Source: JAKAGZ01 sp963748105 (lineage in GTDB: Bacteria; Bacteroidota; Ignavibacteria; Ignavibacteriales; Ignavibacteriaceae). From it: 64,000 bases of DNA. The translations under genes and the position numbers were made by a program. A model generated the notes under the pieces. That model did not search any database and was not told the DNA's origin. It was given only the letters and a program-made list of their open reading frames with translations. The stretch lies in NCBI GenBank assembly GCA_963748105.1, contig CAVVHP010000005.1:124001-188000 (forward strand), read 5' to 3'. Shown here in pieces: positions 26,061-34,746 of this stretch (positions are counted from its first letter, which is position 1; each line of letters starts with the position of its first letter).

Positions 26061-27429
26061 CTAATTCAATTCCGAGTTTTCAATAATATCGTAACGGGTA
26101 ATAATATCTTTTATTCTTCCGTATTCTGTAACGAGCACCGCAGGTGAATCACTCAGATAATTCTTAACCGTAACCAGGTCTGTTCTTTCATCCAGAGTCG
26201 GAAGGCCCGGGCCCATAATTTTTGAGACTGGTTTATCAAGTAATGACGGATCCTGAACCAGGCTCGCCATTAATTTTGCTTCCCTCAAACTGCCGACGGA
26301 TTCGCCTTCATCAATAACCGGCAGCTGTGAAAAGCCACGGAAGTTCAAAAGTTCAACTGCAGTTTTAATTTTATCGGTTGACTTAACAGAGATTAATTCC
26401 TTCGGTTTGCCGTTTCTCTTTGCAAGCGAAATATCGTGAAGTGACCTGAATTCCTGTACAAGCATCCGCTTGTCTCTCAGCCACTCTTCACTGTGCATTT
26501 TTGTCAGGTATCTTTCACCCGTATCGGCAACTAATAAATACGACTATCGCGGATTCATCAAGTTCTTTGGCGAGTTCAAGAGTCGCCCAAAGGTTTGTGC
26601 CTGTGCTGCCGCCGCAGAAAATTCCTTCTTCCTTGGAAAGCCTGCGGGCCATTTTAAAAGAGTCCGGGTCGGTTACATTTATTATTCTATCTATATAATT
26701 GAAGTCAACGTTGTTCGGAAGGCAATCCTGCCCTATTCCTTCCACCAGATAAGGTATTCCCTCAATTACTTTTCCTGTTTTTTTGTATTCCTGGAAAATT
26801 GACCCGAAAGGATCCGCGCCGATGACCTGTATATTTTTATTTTTCTCTTTCAAAAATTTACCTGTCCCGCTTATAGTACCACCGGTTCCAATACCAGATA
26901 CAAAATGAGTTATCTTCCCTTCAGTATCACGCCAGATCTCAGGTCCGGTTGTTTTGTAATGGATTGCCGGGTTCGCCGGGTTTGAATACTGGTACATAAA
27001 AAGAGAATTCGGTGTGTCCTTTTCTATTTTTTTTGCAACAGTTATATAGTAATCGGGGTGATCGTGCCCTACAGCGTTGGAAACGACAATTACATCTCCG
27101 CCGAGTGCTTTCAGGTAATTTATTTTTTCTGAACTTACCTTATCCGTAACAACAAAAATTGATTTATAACCTTTAACCGCGGCCGCAAGTGCCAGGCCTA
27201 TCCCTGTATTCCCGCTGGTCGCTTCAATAATAGTTCCACCCGGTTTTATCTGCCCGTCTTTTTCAGCGGCCTCCAGCATCGAAAGGCCGATCCGGTCTTT
27301 TACGCTACCGCCGGGATTTGCGGATTCGAGTTTCGCAAAAATCTGCGGTTTTAGTCCTTTATTAAGTTTGTTTAATTTTATAAGTGGGGTGTTACCAATC
27401 GCGTCTAGAATACTTTCTTTAAATATCAT
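26061..27429 (-). CDS. Cystathionine beta-synthase with CBS domains (one-base frameshift)
   Basis: PLP enzyme joining homocysteine and serine. The N-terminal fold-type II domain (27429 to 26530) has DAIGNTPLIKLNKL, the PLP lysine in PGGSVKDRIGLSM, EATSGNTGIGLALAA, GIGTGGTISGTGKF and GGSTGTNLWATLE. The C-terminal part, in another frame, carries two CBS domains (SVKSTDKIKTAVELL and later). Reading TTTATTAGTTGCC as TTTATAGTTGCC (plus about 26543-26546) joins VVFIVADTGERYLTK and gives 455 residues, normal for this enzyme. It is upstream of the gamma-lyase-like gene; together they form a transsulfuration pair. Confidence 0.9.
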
Positions 27430-27603
27430 TAAAATGTCCTGCGTATTTTATACAATAAATATAAGCCTCCCCATGAATTGAAAATCGATCCAAATTAAGC
27501 TACAATAATAACCAATTGAATTGAATGATTAAAGTTAAAATAAATTACTAAACTGCAAAAACCTGTTTAATTATAATCATCTTAAAGCTATATTTGACTA
27601 ATA

Positions 27604-28044
27604 ATGTATGGAAATAGTCCTATGCCGGTAAAAATAAAACGGTTTTTTTTATTACTAGTGCTTATCCAGGGCATCCATTCAATAGAAGAATACAAAGGCA
27701 GGCTATGGGAAGTTTTCCTTCCGGCAAAATTCTTAACTAGTCTTGTTTCATCAAATCTTAAAACCGGTTTTTTAATTATTAACTCCGGGCTTTTAATTTT
27801 CGGATTATGGTGCTGGTTCTTTCCAGTTCGCAAGAATGATCCGTCAGCGCGAGGATTTATCCTGTTCTGGATAATTATTGAACTGATGAATGGAATCGGG
27901 CATCTGCTCTGGGCACTGTCACAATGGTCATATGAGCCAGGTTTGATAACTGCTCCCTTTCTTTTTATACTTGGCGTATTGCTTATAAGACAATTAAGTA
28001 ATTCCAGATCAAATTTACAATCAGATTTAAACGATGAAAATTGA
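27604..28044 (+). CDS. HXXEE-domain membrane protein
   Basis: 146-residue protein with about four hydrophobic helices and the HSIEE motif (in GIHSIEEYKGR), matching the HXXEE domain family of unknown function; a second histidine-containing segment GIGHLLWALSQW follows. The second ATG at 27622 (MPVKIKRFF) is an alternative start. It ends inside the start of the following GNAT gene (11-nt overlap). Confidence 0.75.
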   Translation: MYGNSPMPVKIKRFFLLLVLIQGIHSIEEYKGRLWEVFLPAKFLTSLVSSNLKTGFLIINSGLLIFGLWCWFFPVRKNDPSARGFILFWIIIELMNGIGHLLWALSQWSYEPGLITAPFLFILGVLLIRQLSNSRSNLQSDLNDEN

Positions 28045-28424
28045 GCGGGCAAAAATTACTGATCATAGGGTTTTATCCGAACTAACTAAAAAACCAAAGG
28101 CTTTCTGGGGATTCAGTCCTGAGCAGATTGGAAAATGGGATAAAGAATTAACGATTACACCGGATTATATCAAAAAAATAGCCTATATAAAATAATAATT
28201 GATAATAACATTACCGGATACTACTCATTTAATATGATTGATCCGGATAAAATAAAACTGGATAATATCTTCATCCTTCCTGATTTTATTGGAAAGGGAT
28301 TTGGAAGAATTTTAATGGAAGATGCTATAAAAAGGATAAAGGGAATGAAATACAATAAAATTATTCTTGATTCAGAACCGAACGCTGAGAAGTAAAAAAA
28401 TTCTTTGCAGAATTTTTAATCTAA
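28034..28424 (+). pseudogene. GNAT-like acetyltransferase, broken by two frameshifts
   Basis: From ATG at 28034 the product starts MKIERAKITDHRVLSEL, with FWGFSPEQIGKW, and stops near 28190. The next frame continues with KIIIDNNITGYYSFNMIDPD, then the acetyl-CoA loop LPDFIGKGFGRILMEDAI and ILDSEPNAE. One missing base near 28184-28190 (CCTATATAAA, possibly once CCTATTATAAA) and one near 28387-28391 would give one chain of about 130 residues. The C-terminus after NAE does not look like a normal GNAT end. Either two sequence errors or real decay. Confidence 0.65.
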
Positions 28425-28495
28425 TATATAATATTTACATTTTAAATTTCCTGCTTGATCATTATCTTAATTTAAATTATTACTTAACACAGACT

Positions 28496-29566
28496 ATGAA
28501 AAAACTAAAAATCCGGGGAAGAGGAACAAGTATAAATCCACCTAACAGGTTTGAAAAACTTCACATCGAAGAAACAGTGGACATTTATGATGAACGCGAT
28601 TATGAAAACGATGCAGAAAGAAAAATTGAGACCGTTTTTTTCAAGGATCATTCAAAATCTGCAATTTCAGTGAACAATAGTCCGGACATTCCGTTCGATT
28701 ATTCTTTTAATCCATACCGGGGATGCGAACACGGCTGTGTTTACTGCTATGCCCGACCGACCCATGAATTTTTAGGGTTTTCTTCGGGGATTGATTTTGA
28801 GACAAAAATAATGGTAAAAGAAAATGGGCCGGATCTTCTAAGAAAAGCTTTTGAAAAGAAAAGCTATGTTCCAAAATTCATAATGTTTTCCGGCGACACC
28901 GATTGTTATCAGCCTGTGGAAAGAAAATTAAAAATTACACGCAAGGCTTTAAAGGTCTGCCTGGAATACAGGAATCCCGTCTCAATTATTACAAAAAATT
29001 CCCTGATTATAAGAGATATTGATATACTCGGGGAAATGGCCAAATTAAACCTGATTTCAGTAATGCTTTCTATAACCACACTCGATAAAAAAATGGTTTC
29101 AAGAGTGGAGCCCAGAACCGCCTCCCCTGAAAGAAAGTTGATTACAATTGAAAAACTGGCAGAAGCCGGAATTCCTGTCGGGATAAATATTGCACCGGTT
29201 ATTCCCGGCCTTACCGACGGAGAGCTCCCGGAAATATTGAAACAATCTGCAAAACGGGGCGCGACTTTTGCGTCATATATCCCCCTCCGGCTCCCCCTCT
29301 CACTGAAAGAGTTATTCATAAACTGGCTCGAATCTGAATTTCCGAATCGCAGGGATAAAGTTCTAAATAAAATTCTGGAAATGCGCGGCGGAAAATTAAA
29401 CGAGGCGGAAATGGGCAAAAGGTTTAAAAGCAAGGGAGAGCAGGCTGAAGCAATCAGAAATTTATTCCATATAAGCTGCCGGAAATACAAACTGAACCAG
29501 CGTGAAATAATTCTGGACACTTCCCTTTTCAAGACCCCTTCAGACAATCAACTGGAAATGTTTTGA
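28496..29566 (+). CDS. Radical SAM protein, SplB-like/PA0069 family
   Basis: Radical S-adenosylmethionine enzyme, 356 residues. The [4Fe-4S] motif is CEHGCVYCYARP in YSFNPYRGCEHGC (CxxxCxxC), typical of the PA0069/SplB-related family often called DNA repair photolyase. Later motifs: MFSGDTDCYQPVERK, ITKNSLIIRDID, RVEPRTASPERKL and APVIPGLTDGELP. The frame is open upstream to 28367, but that part is AT-rich and unlike the family; the ATG at 28496 (MKKLKIRGRGTSINPPNRF) matches the known N-terminus. Function unproven in this family. Confidence 0.9.
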   Translation: MKKLKIRGRGTSINPPNRFEKLHIEETVDIYDERDYENDAERKIETVFFKDHSKSAISVNNSPDIPFDYSFNPYRGCEHGCVYCYARPTHEFLGFSSGIDFETKIMVKENGPDLLRKAFEKKSYVPKFIMFSGDTDCYQPVERKLKITRKALKVCLEYRNPVSIITKNSLIIRDIDILGEMAKLNLISVMLSITTLDKKMVSRVEPRTASPERKLITIEKLAEAGIPVGINIAPVIPGLTDGELPEILKQSAKRGATFASYIPLRLPLSLKELFINWLESEFPNRRDKVLNKILEMRGGKLNEAEMGKRFKSKGEQAEAIRNLFHISCRKYKLNQREIILDTSLFKTPSDNQLEMF

Positions 29567-29656
29567 GCTAATTATATATTGGTAATTATTTACCACTAAA
29601 AGCAACAAACCATTTAGGAACTATAAAGGGTTATTTTTGTTTTTATTTAATAGCTT

Positions 29657-30414
29657 ATGAATACCGGTGCAAAAAACATACTTAATTATTCTCTCATTGG
29701 AATAGCCGCATATATATTCGCCGATGTTATTCACGAAGTTGTTGGGCATAGCGGCTCGTGTATTCTACTCGGATATAAGATTAAACTTCATTCTTCCGTT
29801 TACTTCAAGAGTAATCCCGCAGGAATTTTAGTAAGCATTTGCGGACCATTGCCAACCTGTTATTTGCCATATTTATATACATTGTCCTGAAAAAAAAGAC
29901 GAAACTATCTTTGACTCTCAGATTTTTTTTATTACTTACATTGTCGTATAATTTATTCTGGTTCTCCGGAACAATACTTCAATCAGGTTTTAGTAATAAC
30001 GGAGACTGGACATACTTGGTAAAGGAATCTAAATTGGCAGCGATTGAGACGCCCGTATTAATTTTTGCTGGTATCACTGCCTATTATTTTTCTATGAAAA
30101 TTGTCCGGTCGCATTTTGCTGAATTCAGCCGGTATTTCAGAAATTTTCCGCTAAAGGAAAGTATATATTATTCATATTTTGCGACTACAATAGCAGCGGT
30201 AATTGCCGGGTTATTTTTTGCCCCCGGCAGAATTCACGCCGCCATTGAAGGGTTACTCGAAATGTTGGGCTCCATTCCGATCCTATTTATAAAATTTTGG
30301 AATAGCCCAGAGGCAAGAGAGTTTGAGCAAAAATCAGGAAACACTTTCAACGCAATAATTGTTATTATTTTTATTTTGTTCTGCCTCACACTTGGACGGG
30401 GATTTGTCTTCTAA
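29657..30414 (+). CDS. Membrane protein with HEVVGH motif, possible site-2-protease-like (frameshift)
   Basis: Multi-spanning membrane protein of about 252 residues, with five or six hydrophobic helices. Helix 1 contains DVIHEVVGHSGS (residues about 22-33) and a later segment SICGP-IANLL resembles the GPxxN motif of M50 proteases. The first motif has one residue more than HExxH, so zinc chemistry is uncertain. The frame breaks near 29845-29849; one added base after GGACC joins the two parts. It is flanked by the radical SAM gene and marC. Confidence 0.65.
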
Positions 30415-30503
30415 TCGTTTCTTAATTAAGTTATTATGCTTAAAGAGATAATTAAAAATATATTTAAAGAATAATGTTTCAATTCAAATAAGACTTTAAT
30501 GAT

Positions 30504-31121
30504 ATGACTGAAAATTTATTACTTTTCGCTTTAACGGTTTTCACCGGTTTCTTCGCGATAATGAACCCGATTGCAAATACACCTGTTTTCCTTGGGCTTG
30601 TAGGCGACCGGGATAAGGCTGACAGGGAAAAGATCGCAAAGACCTCCTGCATCACTGCCTTTTTAATAGTTGTGTTCTTTGTAATACTTGGCAATTATAT
30701 TTTTAAATTGTTCGGAATTACAATCCCGGCTTTTAAAATTACGGGAGGCCTGCTGTTATTTTATGTCGGATTTGAAATGCTGCAGTCAAAGAAGTCAAAG
30801 ATACATCACCAGGAAAACGTTGAGCCGGATGACGGCGTGGCCATATCTCCCCTCGCTATTCCAATTCTTGCGGGCCCCGGAACAATTGTAACAGCGATGA
30901 ATAACATTACTAACGGTAACTTCATCCATATAGGAATTGTAATAGTTATTTTCGCGGTAATGATAATACTTACCTACCTTGCATTCACTTTAAGCGACTT
31001 GATTGTAAAAAGGGTCGGTGAGAATTTGATTACGGTGATAGGAAAAATTATGGGTTTGATACTGGCAATCATGGGAACACAGATGGCGATTGAGGGAATA
31101 AAGCTTACATTTGGATTATAA
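30504..31121 (+). CDS. marC: MarC-family integral membrane protein
   Basis: 205-residue inner-membrane protein with six hydrophobic helices. Family features are FFAIMNPIANTPVFLGL near the N-terminus and AIPILAGPGTIVTAM in the middle, then LTVIGKIMGLILAIMGTQM. MarC proteins are often annotated as NAAT transporters; the name reflects a historical drug-resistance link that was later disputed. Start ATG at 30504. It appears monocistronic. Confidence 0.9.
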   Translation: MTENLLLFALTVFTGFFAIMNPIANTPVFLGLVGDRDKADREKIAKTSCITAFLIVVFFVILGNYIFKLFGITIPAFKITGGLLLFYVGFEMLQSKKSKIHHQENVEPDDGVAISPLAIPILAGPGTIVTAMNNITNGNFIHIGIVIVIFAVMIILTYLAFTLSDLIVKRVGENLITVIGKIMGLILAIMGTQMAIEGIKLTFGL

Positions 31122-31281
31122 CCAAGGAGATATAAACTAGCAATAATTATTATCGGATGATTTATATAGAATCCTTTAATATTTTGATTTGCAAATTTTT
31201 CTCAACCATGCTATAACAAAAAGACAAAATGGATATTATTTAGAATAAAACTTCACTTAACAAATATTATTTCAAAAATAT

Positions 31282-31749
31282 ATGATTTATAGAGAAGCAA
31301 AGCTTGAAGATATAAAACAAATACAGGTTGTCCGGAATTCTGTAAAAGAGAATACTTTATCCGATCCGGGAATGATAACGGACAAGGATTGTGAAGAATT
31401 TTTAACAGAAAGAGGTAAAGGTTGGGTTTGCGAAATTAAAAATCGCGTTGTAGGCTTTGCAATTGCTGATCTGAAAAACAATAATATCTGGGCATTATTC
31501 TTACTGCCGGAATTTGAGAAACAGGGTATCGGAAGAAAGCTTCACGATATAATGCTTAACTGGTATTTTACCAAGACAAAAGATAAAGCCTGGCTGGGAA
31601 CTGCACCGGGGACAAGAGCAGAAACCTTTTACAGGAAATCCGGCTGGATAGAAGTCAGGACACATGGCAAAGGGGAAATAAAATTTGAAATGACCTATAA
31701 CGATTGGGCAAAAAGAAAAAGTAAACAACCTCAAACCGGAGAAAATTAA
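31282..31749 (+). CDS. GNAT family N-acetyltransferase
   Basis: 155-residue acetyltransferase. It begins MIYREAKLEDIKQIQVVRN, and has the acetyl-CoA binding segment FLLPEFEKQGIGRKLHDIM (Q-x-x-G-x-G/A type) and the C-terminal FYRKSGW. Substrate unknown. It precedes the SDR gene by 13 nt and the two are probably co-transcribed. Confidence 0.9.
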   Translation: MIYREAKLEDIKQIQVVRNSVKENTLSDPGMITDKDCEEFLTERGKGWVCEIKNRVVGFAIADLKNNNIWALFLLPEFEKQGIGRKLHDIMLNWYFTKTKDKAWLGTAPGTRAETFYRKSGWIEVRTHGKGEIKFEMTYNDWAKRKSKQPQTGEN

Positions 31750-31762
31750 AACAGGGCATATT

Positions 31763-32521
31763 ATGACTGCTAAAATAGCACTGGTCACGGGCGGAAGCCG
31801 CGGTCTCGGGAAGGATATGGCATTGTCTTTAGCTAAAAAAGGAATCGATGTTATACTTACCTATAATTCTAAAAAAGAAGAAGCAGAGAAAATAGCCGAA
31901 GAGATAACAAAGATGAACAGGAAAGCCGATGTCCTGCATTTTGATATTTCCGATTTCAAATCAATTGATGGCTTTGTTGAAAGTTTTAAAACATCACTTA
32001 AAGAAAACTGGGATACAGACAGGTTTGATTTCCTGATTAACAATGCGGGAATCGGCGCCACAGTTTTTATGCCGCAGGTTACGGAAGAATTCTTTGACAA
32101 CTTTATGAATATTCATTTTAAAGGAGTCTATTTTTTAACACAAAAACTACTCTCTTTAATGAATGATAACGGCGGAGTTATTTTCATTTCATCCGGATCA
32201 ACAAGATTCAATGTACCTGGATATTCTGTTTATGCTTCGCTCAAAGGCGCAATCGAAGTATTGACAAGATATGTCGCCAAAGAATTCGGCAGCCGGGGAA
32301 TCAGGTCAAATGTTGTTGCACCCGGGGCAATAGAAACCGATTTTAACAACGCGACTATTAGGAACAGTCCGGAAAGAAAGAAATTCCTGGCATCACTGTC
32401 CCCTCTCGGCCGGGTCGGGCAAGCGGATGATATTGGAAGCGTTGTTGCCTTTTTGTGCACAGATGATGCAAAATGGATCAACGGGCAGAGAATCGAAGTT
32501 TCCGGCGGCGTTAACCTTTAG
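31763..32521 (+). CDS. Short-chain dehydrogenase/reductase
   Basis: Classical SDR of 252 residues. The cofactor motif TGGSRGLGKD (TGxxxGxG) starts at about residue 9, NNAGIG follows, a Ser-containing strand FISSGSTRF, the catalytic YASLK (YxxxK) and the PGAIETDF loop. The C-terminal VAFLCTDDAKWINGQ and EVSGGVNL fit FabG-like reductases; it is best called a 3-oxoacyl-ACP reductase-like SDR of unknown substrate. Confidence 0.92.
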   Translation: MTAKIALVTGGSRGLGKDMALSLAKKGIDVILTYNSKKEEAEKIAEEITKMNRKADVLHFDISDFKSIDGFVESFKTSLKENWDTDRFDFLINNAGIGATVFMPQVTEEFFDNFMNIHFKGVYFLTQKLLSLMNDNGGVIFISSGSTRFNVPGYSVYASLKGAIEVLTRYVAKEFGSRGIRSNVVAPGAIETDFNNATIRNSPERKKFLASLSPLGRVGQADDIGSVVAFLCTDDAKWINGQRIEVSGGVNL

Positions 32522-32656
32522 GGCAAAAGTACCACCCGGAAGCAATTTGGGCCAGTTGTATTTTATGCCGCAATTTAATATTTGCCAAGATTTTTGTGGC
32601 ATTTTAAAGATAATTTCGGCAATATATACCCAGAATAATATTGGGGAGTGATTGCG

Positions 32657-32956
32657 ATGAAAAAATTAACCACAGCCTGTAAAGAGAAGTGGATCACAAT
32701 CATTTTTTCAGTCCTGCTTGCTCTTCCGTTCGGCCTTGTTGTCTCGATTGTTTTAACGCCGCTTTTCTGGTGGATTGAGAAAATCGTACCTGTAAAACTT
32801 ACGGGGCACACCGGTCCGGAAACCTGGGTAACCCTGACTGTTACCTTTATAACCTCGTACATGCTCTATATTTTCTGCAATAAATTATTAAAGAAATTGC
32901 CTGATGAACAAAATACCTTACCAGCAGATAGACTGGTCAACAATTCCAAAGTCTGA
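32657..32956 (+). CDS. Small two-helix membrane protein
   Basis: 99-residue protein with two hydrophobic segments (about 13-37 and 58-78) separated by a loop with GHTGPETWV. It resembles the DUF2061-like membrane proteins only loosely; I would not name it. GGGGAG at 32643-32648 lies 8 nt before the ATG at 32657, so I prefer this to the upstream GTG. It overlaps the following cupin gene by 53 nt in another frame. Confidence 0.7.
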   Translation: MKKLTTACKEKWITIIFSVLLALPFGLVVSIVLTPLFWWIEKIVPVKLTGHTGPETWVTLTVTFITSYMLYIFCNKLLKKLPDEQNTLPADRLVNNSKV

Positions 32957-33242
32957 GCACAAAGGCACAATCGGAACATCCTTCTGGCAAACGCTTCAAC
33001 TCGATGGACTGAGAATCAGGATTGTAGAATATTCAAAAGGCTACCTAGCGGATCACTGGTGCAAAAAAGGACACATCGTTCACTGCCTTGAGGGAGAATT
33101 TACAACTGAGATGGAAAACAGAGAAAAATTCTCAATGAAACCCGGTATGTCCTATGTAGTTTCGGATGAAATGAGTTCCCACCGGTCAATTTCACAAAAA
33201 GGTGCAAAGCTCCTCATCGTTGACGGTGAGTTTTTGGGATAA
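32904..33242 (+). CDS. DHCW-motif cupin-fold protein
   Basis: Small single-domain cupin of 112 residues. The sequence WCKKGHIVHCLEGEFT contains the ADHWCKKGH segment typical of the DHCW cupin group, and later KPGMSYVVSDEMSSH. Function is not established for the family. Its start lies within the end of the preceding membrane protein gene, so it is probably translated as part of one mRNA. Confidence 0.85.
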   Translation: MNKIPYQQIDWSTIPKSEHKGTIGTSFWQTLQLDGLRIRIVEYSKGYLADHWCKKGHIVHCLEGEFTTEMENREKFSMKPGMSYVVSDEMSSHRSISQKGAKLLIVDGEFLG

Positions 33243-33353
33243 TTAAATATTATATTTGCATATAATATTTATAATAAATGGCTTTACCCGGAGAACAATA
33301 ATCACCGAAAGTAACTCCTCAATTACCAAACCTTTAATTTTAGCATACTAATA

Positions 33354-34547
33354 ATGATATTACTCGACAAACCTTATGTATCGGATTTTCTGAAACAGAC
33401 AATAAAAGAAAACAATTTAGAAATTATCTCTACCCCAGCCGCAAAGGAACTTTTCCCAGATGATTCACTTAACTGGATAACCGAAGAAAAGGCCAGAAGG
33501 GTCTATCAGAAAAATCCGGATACGCGCGTTTACACTAATTCTGAAAATTCTATTAGCTGGATCGAAAGAAACCTTAATTCTTCAAACCTGCCCGAACAAA
33601 TAGATATATTCAAGAACAAAATCACATTCAGAGAACTGATAAAAGATTCATACCCGGATTATTTTTTCAGGGGAATAAAGTTCGCTGAACTTTCGGATCT
33701 GGATTTAACCGAAATAAAATTCCCGGTTATAGTTAAGCCGGCCGTCGGGTTTTTCAGTATTGGCGTGCACAAAGTTAACAGTCCTGATGAGTGGGGCGGG
33801 GTTTTGACGAAAATTGAAGCTGAAATAAAAAAATTAAACGGGCTTTACCCGAAAGAAGTTATAGACATATCTGATTTTATACTTGAAGAATGCATTGAAG
33901 GTGAAGAATACGCGATAGATTGTTACTACAATAAAAACGGGGACCCGGTAATCCTGGATATTTTTCACCACGTATTTTCGTCTGATGATGATGTAAGCGA
34001 CAGAGTTTACTCAACTTCCGAAGAGATAGTAAACAGGCATAAAAATGGGATACGCGAATTCCTCTCTGAAATAGGGCTTAAAACAAATCTTAAAAATTTC
34101 CCTGCACATGTTGAGGTAAGGATTGATAAAAAAGGGAAATTAAACCCGATTGAAGTGAACCCGCTGAGGTTCGGCGGCTGGTGTACGACGGGTGATTTTT
34201 CCTGGTACGCATACGGATTCAATTCATACGAATATTTCCTGAATAATAAAAAGCCCGACTGGAATGAGATTTTCAGAACCCGGAAGGATAAAAGATACAG
34301 TCTGATCGTGCTTGATAATATTTCGGGAATTAAGGAAAGCGATATAGATTATTTTGATTATGATCAGCTGAAACAGGATTTTTCCTGCCCTCTAAATTTG
34401 AGAAAGGTCGATATAATGAAATACCATATCTTCGGCTTCCTGTTTGTGGAAACAACAAAAGCCAGCGAGAAAGAGCTAAATAAAATTCTGACATCCACAT
34501 TAATAGATTACATTAAAATAAAGGATACAGTGGGCAATCAGGTTTAA
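33354..34547 (+). CDS. ATP-grasp domain protein
   Basis: 397-residue predicted carboxylate-amine/thiol ligase. The ATP-grasp region spans roughly residues 100-310: FPVIVKPAVGFFSIGV (first ATP-lysine loop), ECIEGEEYAIDCYY (E-x-x-x-G-E-E motif) and VEVRIDKKGKLNPIEVNPLRFGG (Mg-binding Glu/Asn). The N-terminal pre-ATP-grasp domain and a C-terminal extension are unassigned. Substrates are unknown; no operon partner. Confidence 0.85.
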   Translation: MILLDKPYVSDFLKQTIKENNLEIISTPAAKELFPDDSLNWITEEKARRVYQKNPDTRVYTNSENSISWIERNLNSSNLPEQIDIFKNKITFRELIKDSYPDYFFRGIKFAELSDLDLTEIKFPVIVKPAVGFFSIGVHKVNSPDEWGGVLTKIEAEIKKLNGLYPKEVIDISDFILEECIEGEEYAIDCYYNKNGDPVILDIFHHVFSSDDDVSDRVYSTSEEIVNRHKNGIREFLSEIGLKTNLKNFPAHVEVRIDKKGKLNPIEVNPLRFGGWCTTGDFSWYAYGFNSYEYFLNNKKPDWNEIFRTRKDKRYSLIVLDNISGIKESDIDYFDYDQLKQDFSCPLNLRKVDIMKYHIFGFLFVETTKASEKELNKILTSTLIDYIKIKDTVGNQV

Positions 34548-34746
34548 TTTCGCAAGATGAATTTTTTCATAGCAGAATCCCCACAAAAACTCTCTGGTAA
34601 TCGTTTTCTTATTCCCTTCCTTCCATAACAGGGGAACTCAGTTTCCAGTATCAATAAATAGCTCCTTTCTTAACCATTCATTACTTATTTTAATACAATT
34701 CCAGTTATATTCCTATTTAGATTAAAAGCAAAGCAGCAACAGATAT

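Noticed and set aside
28367..28495. N-terminal extension of the radical SAM protein
   Set aside because: AT-rich, overlaps the GNAT gene's end, and not like the family; ATG at 28496 fits better.
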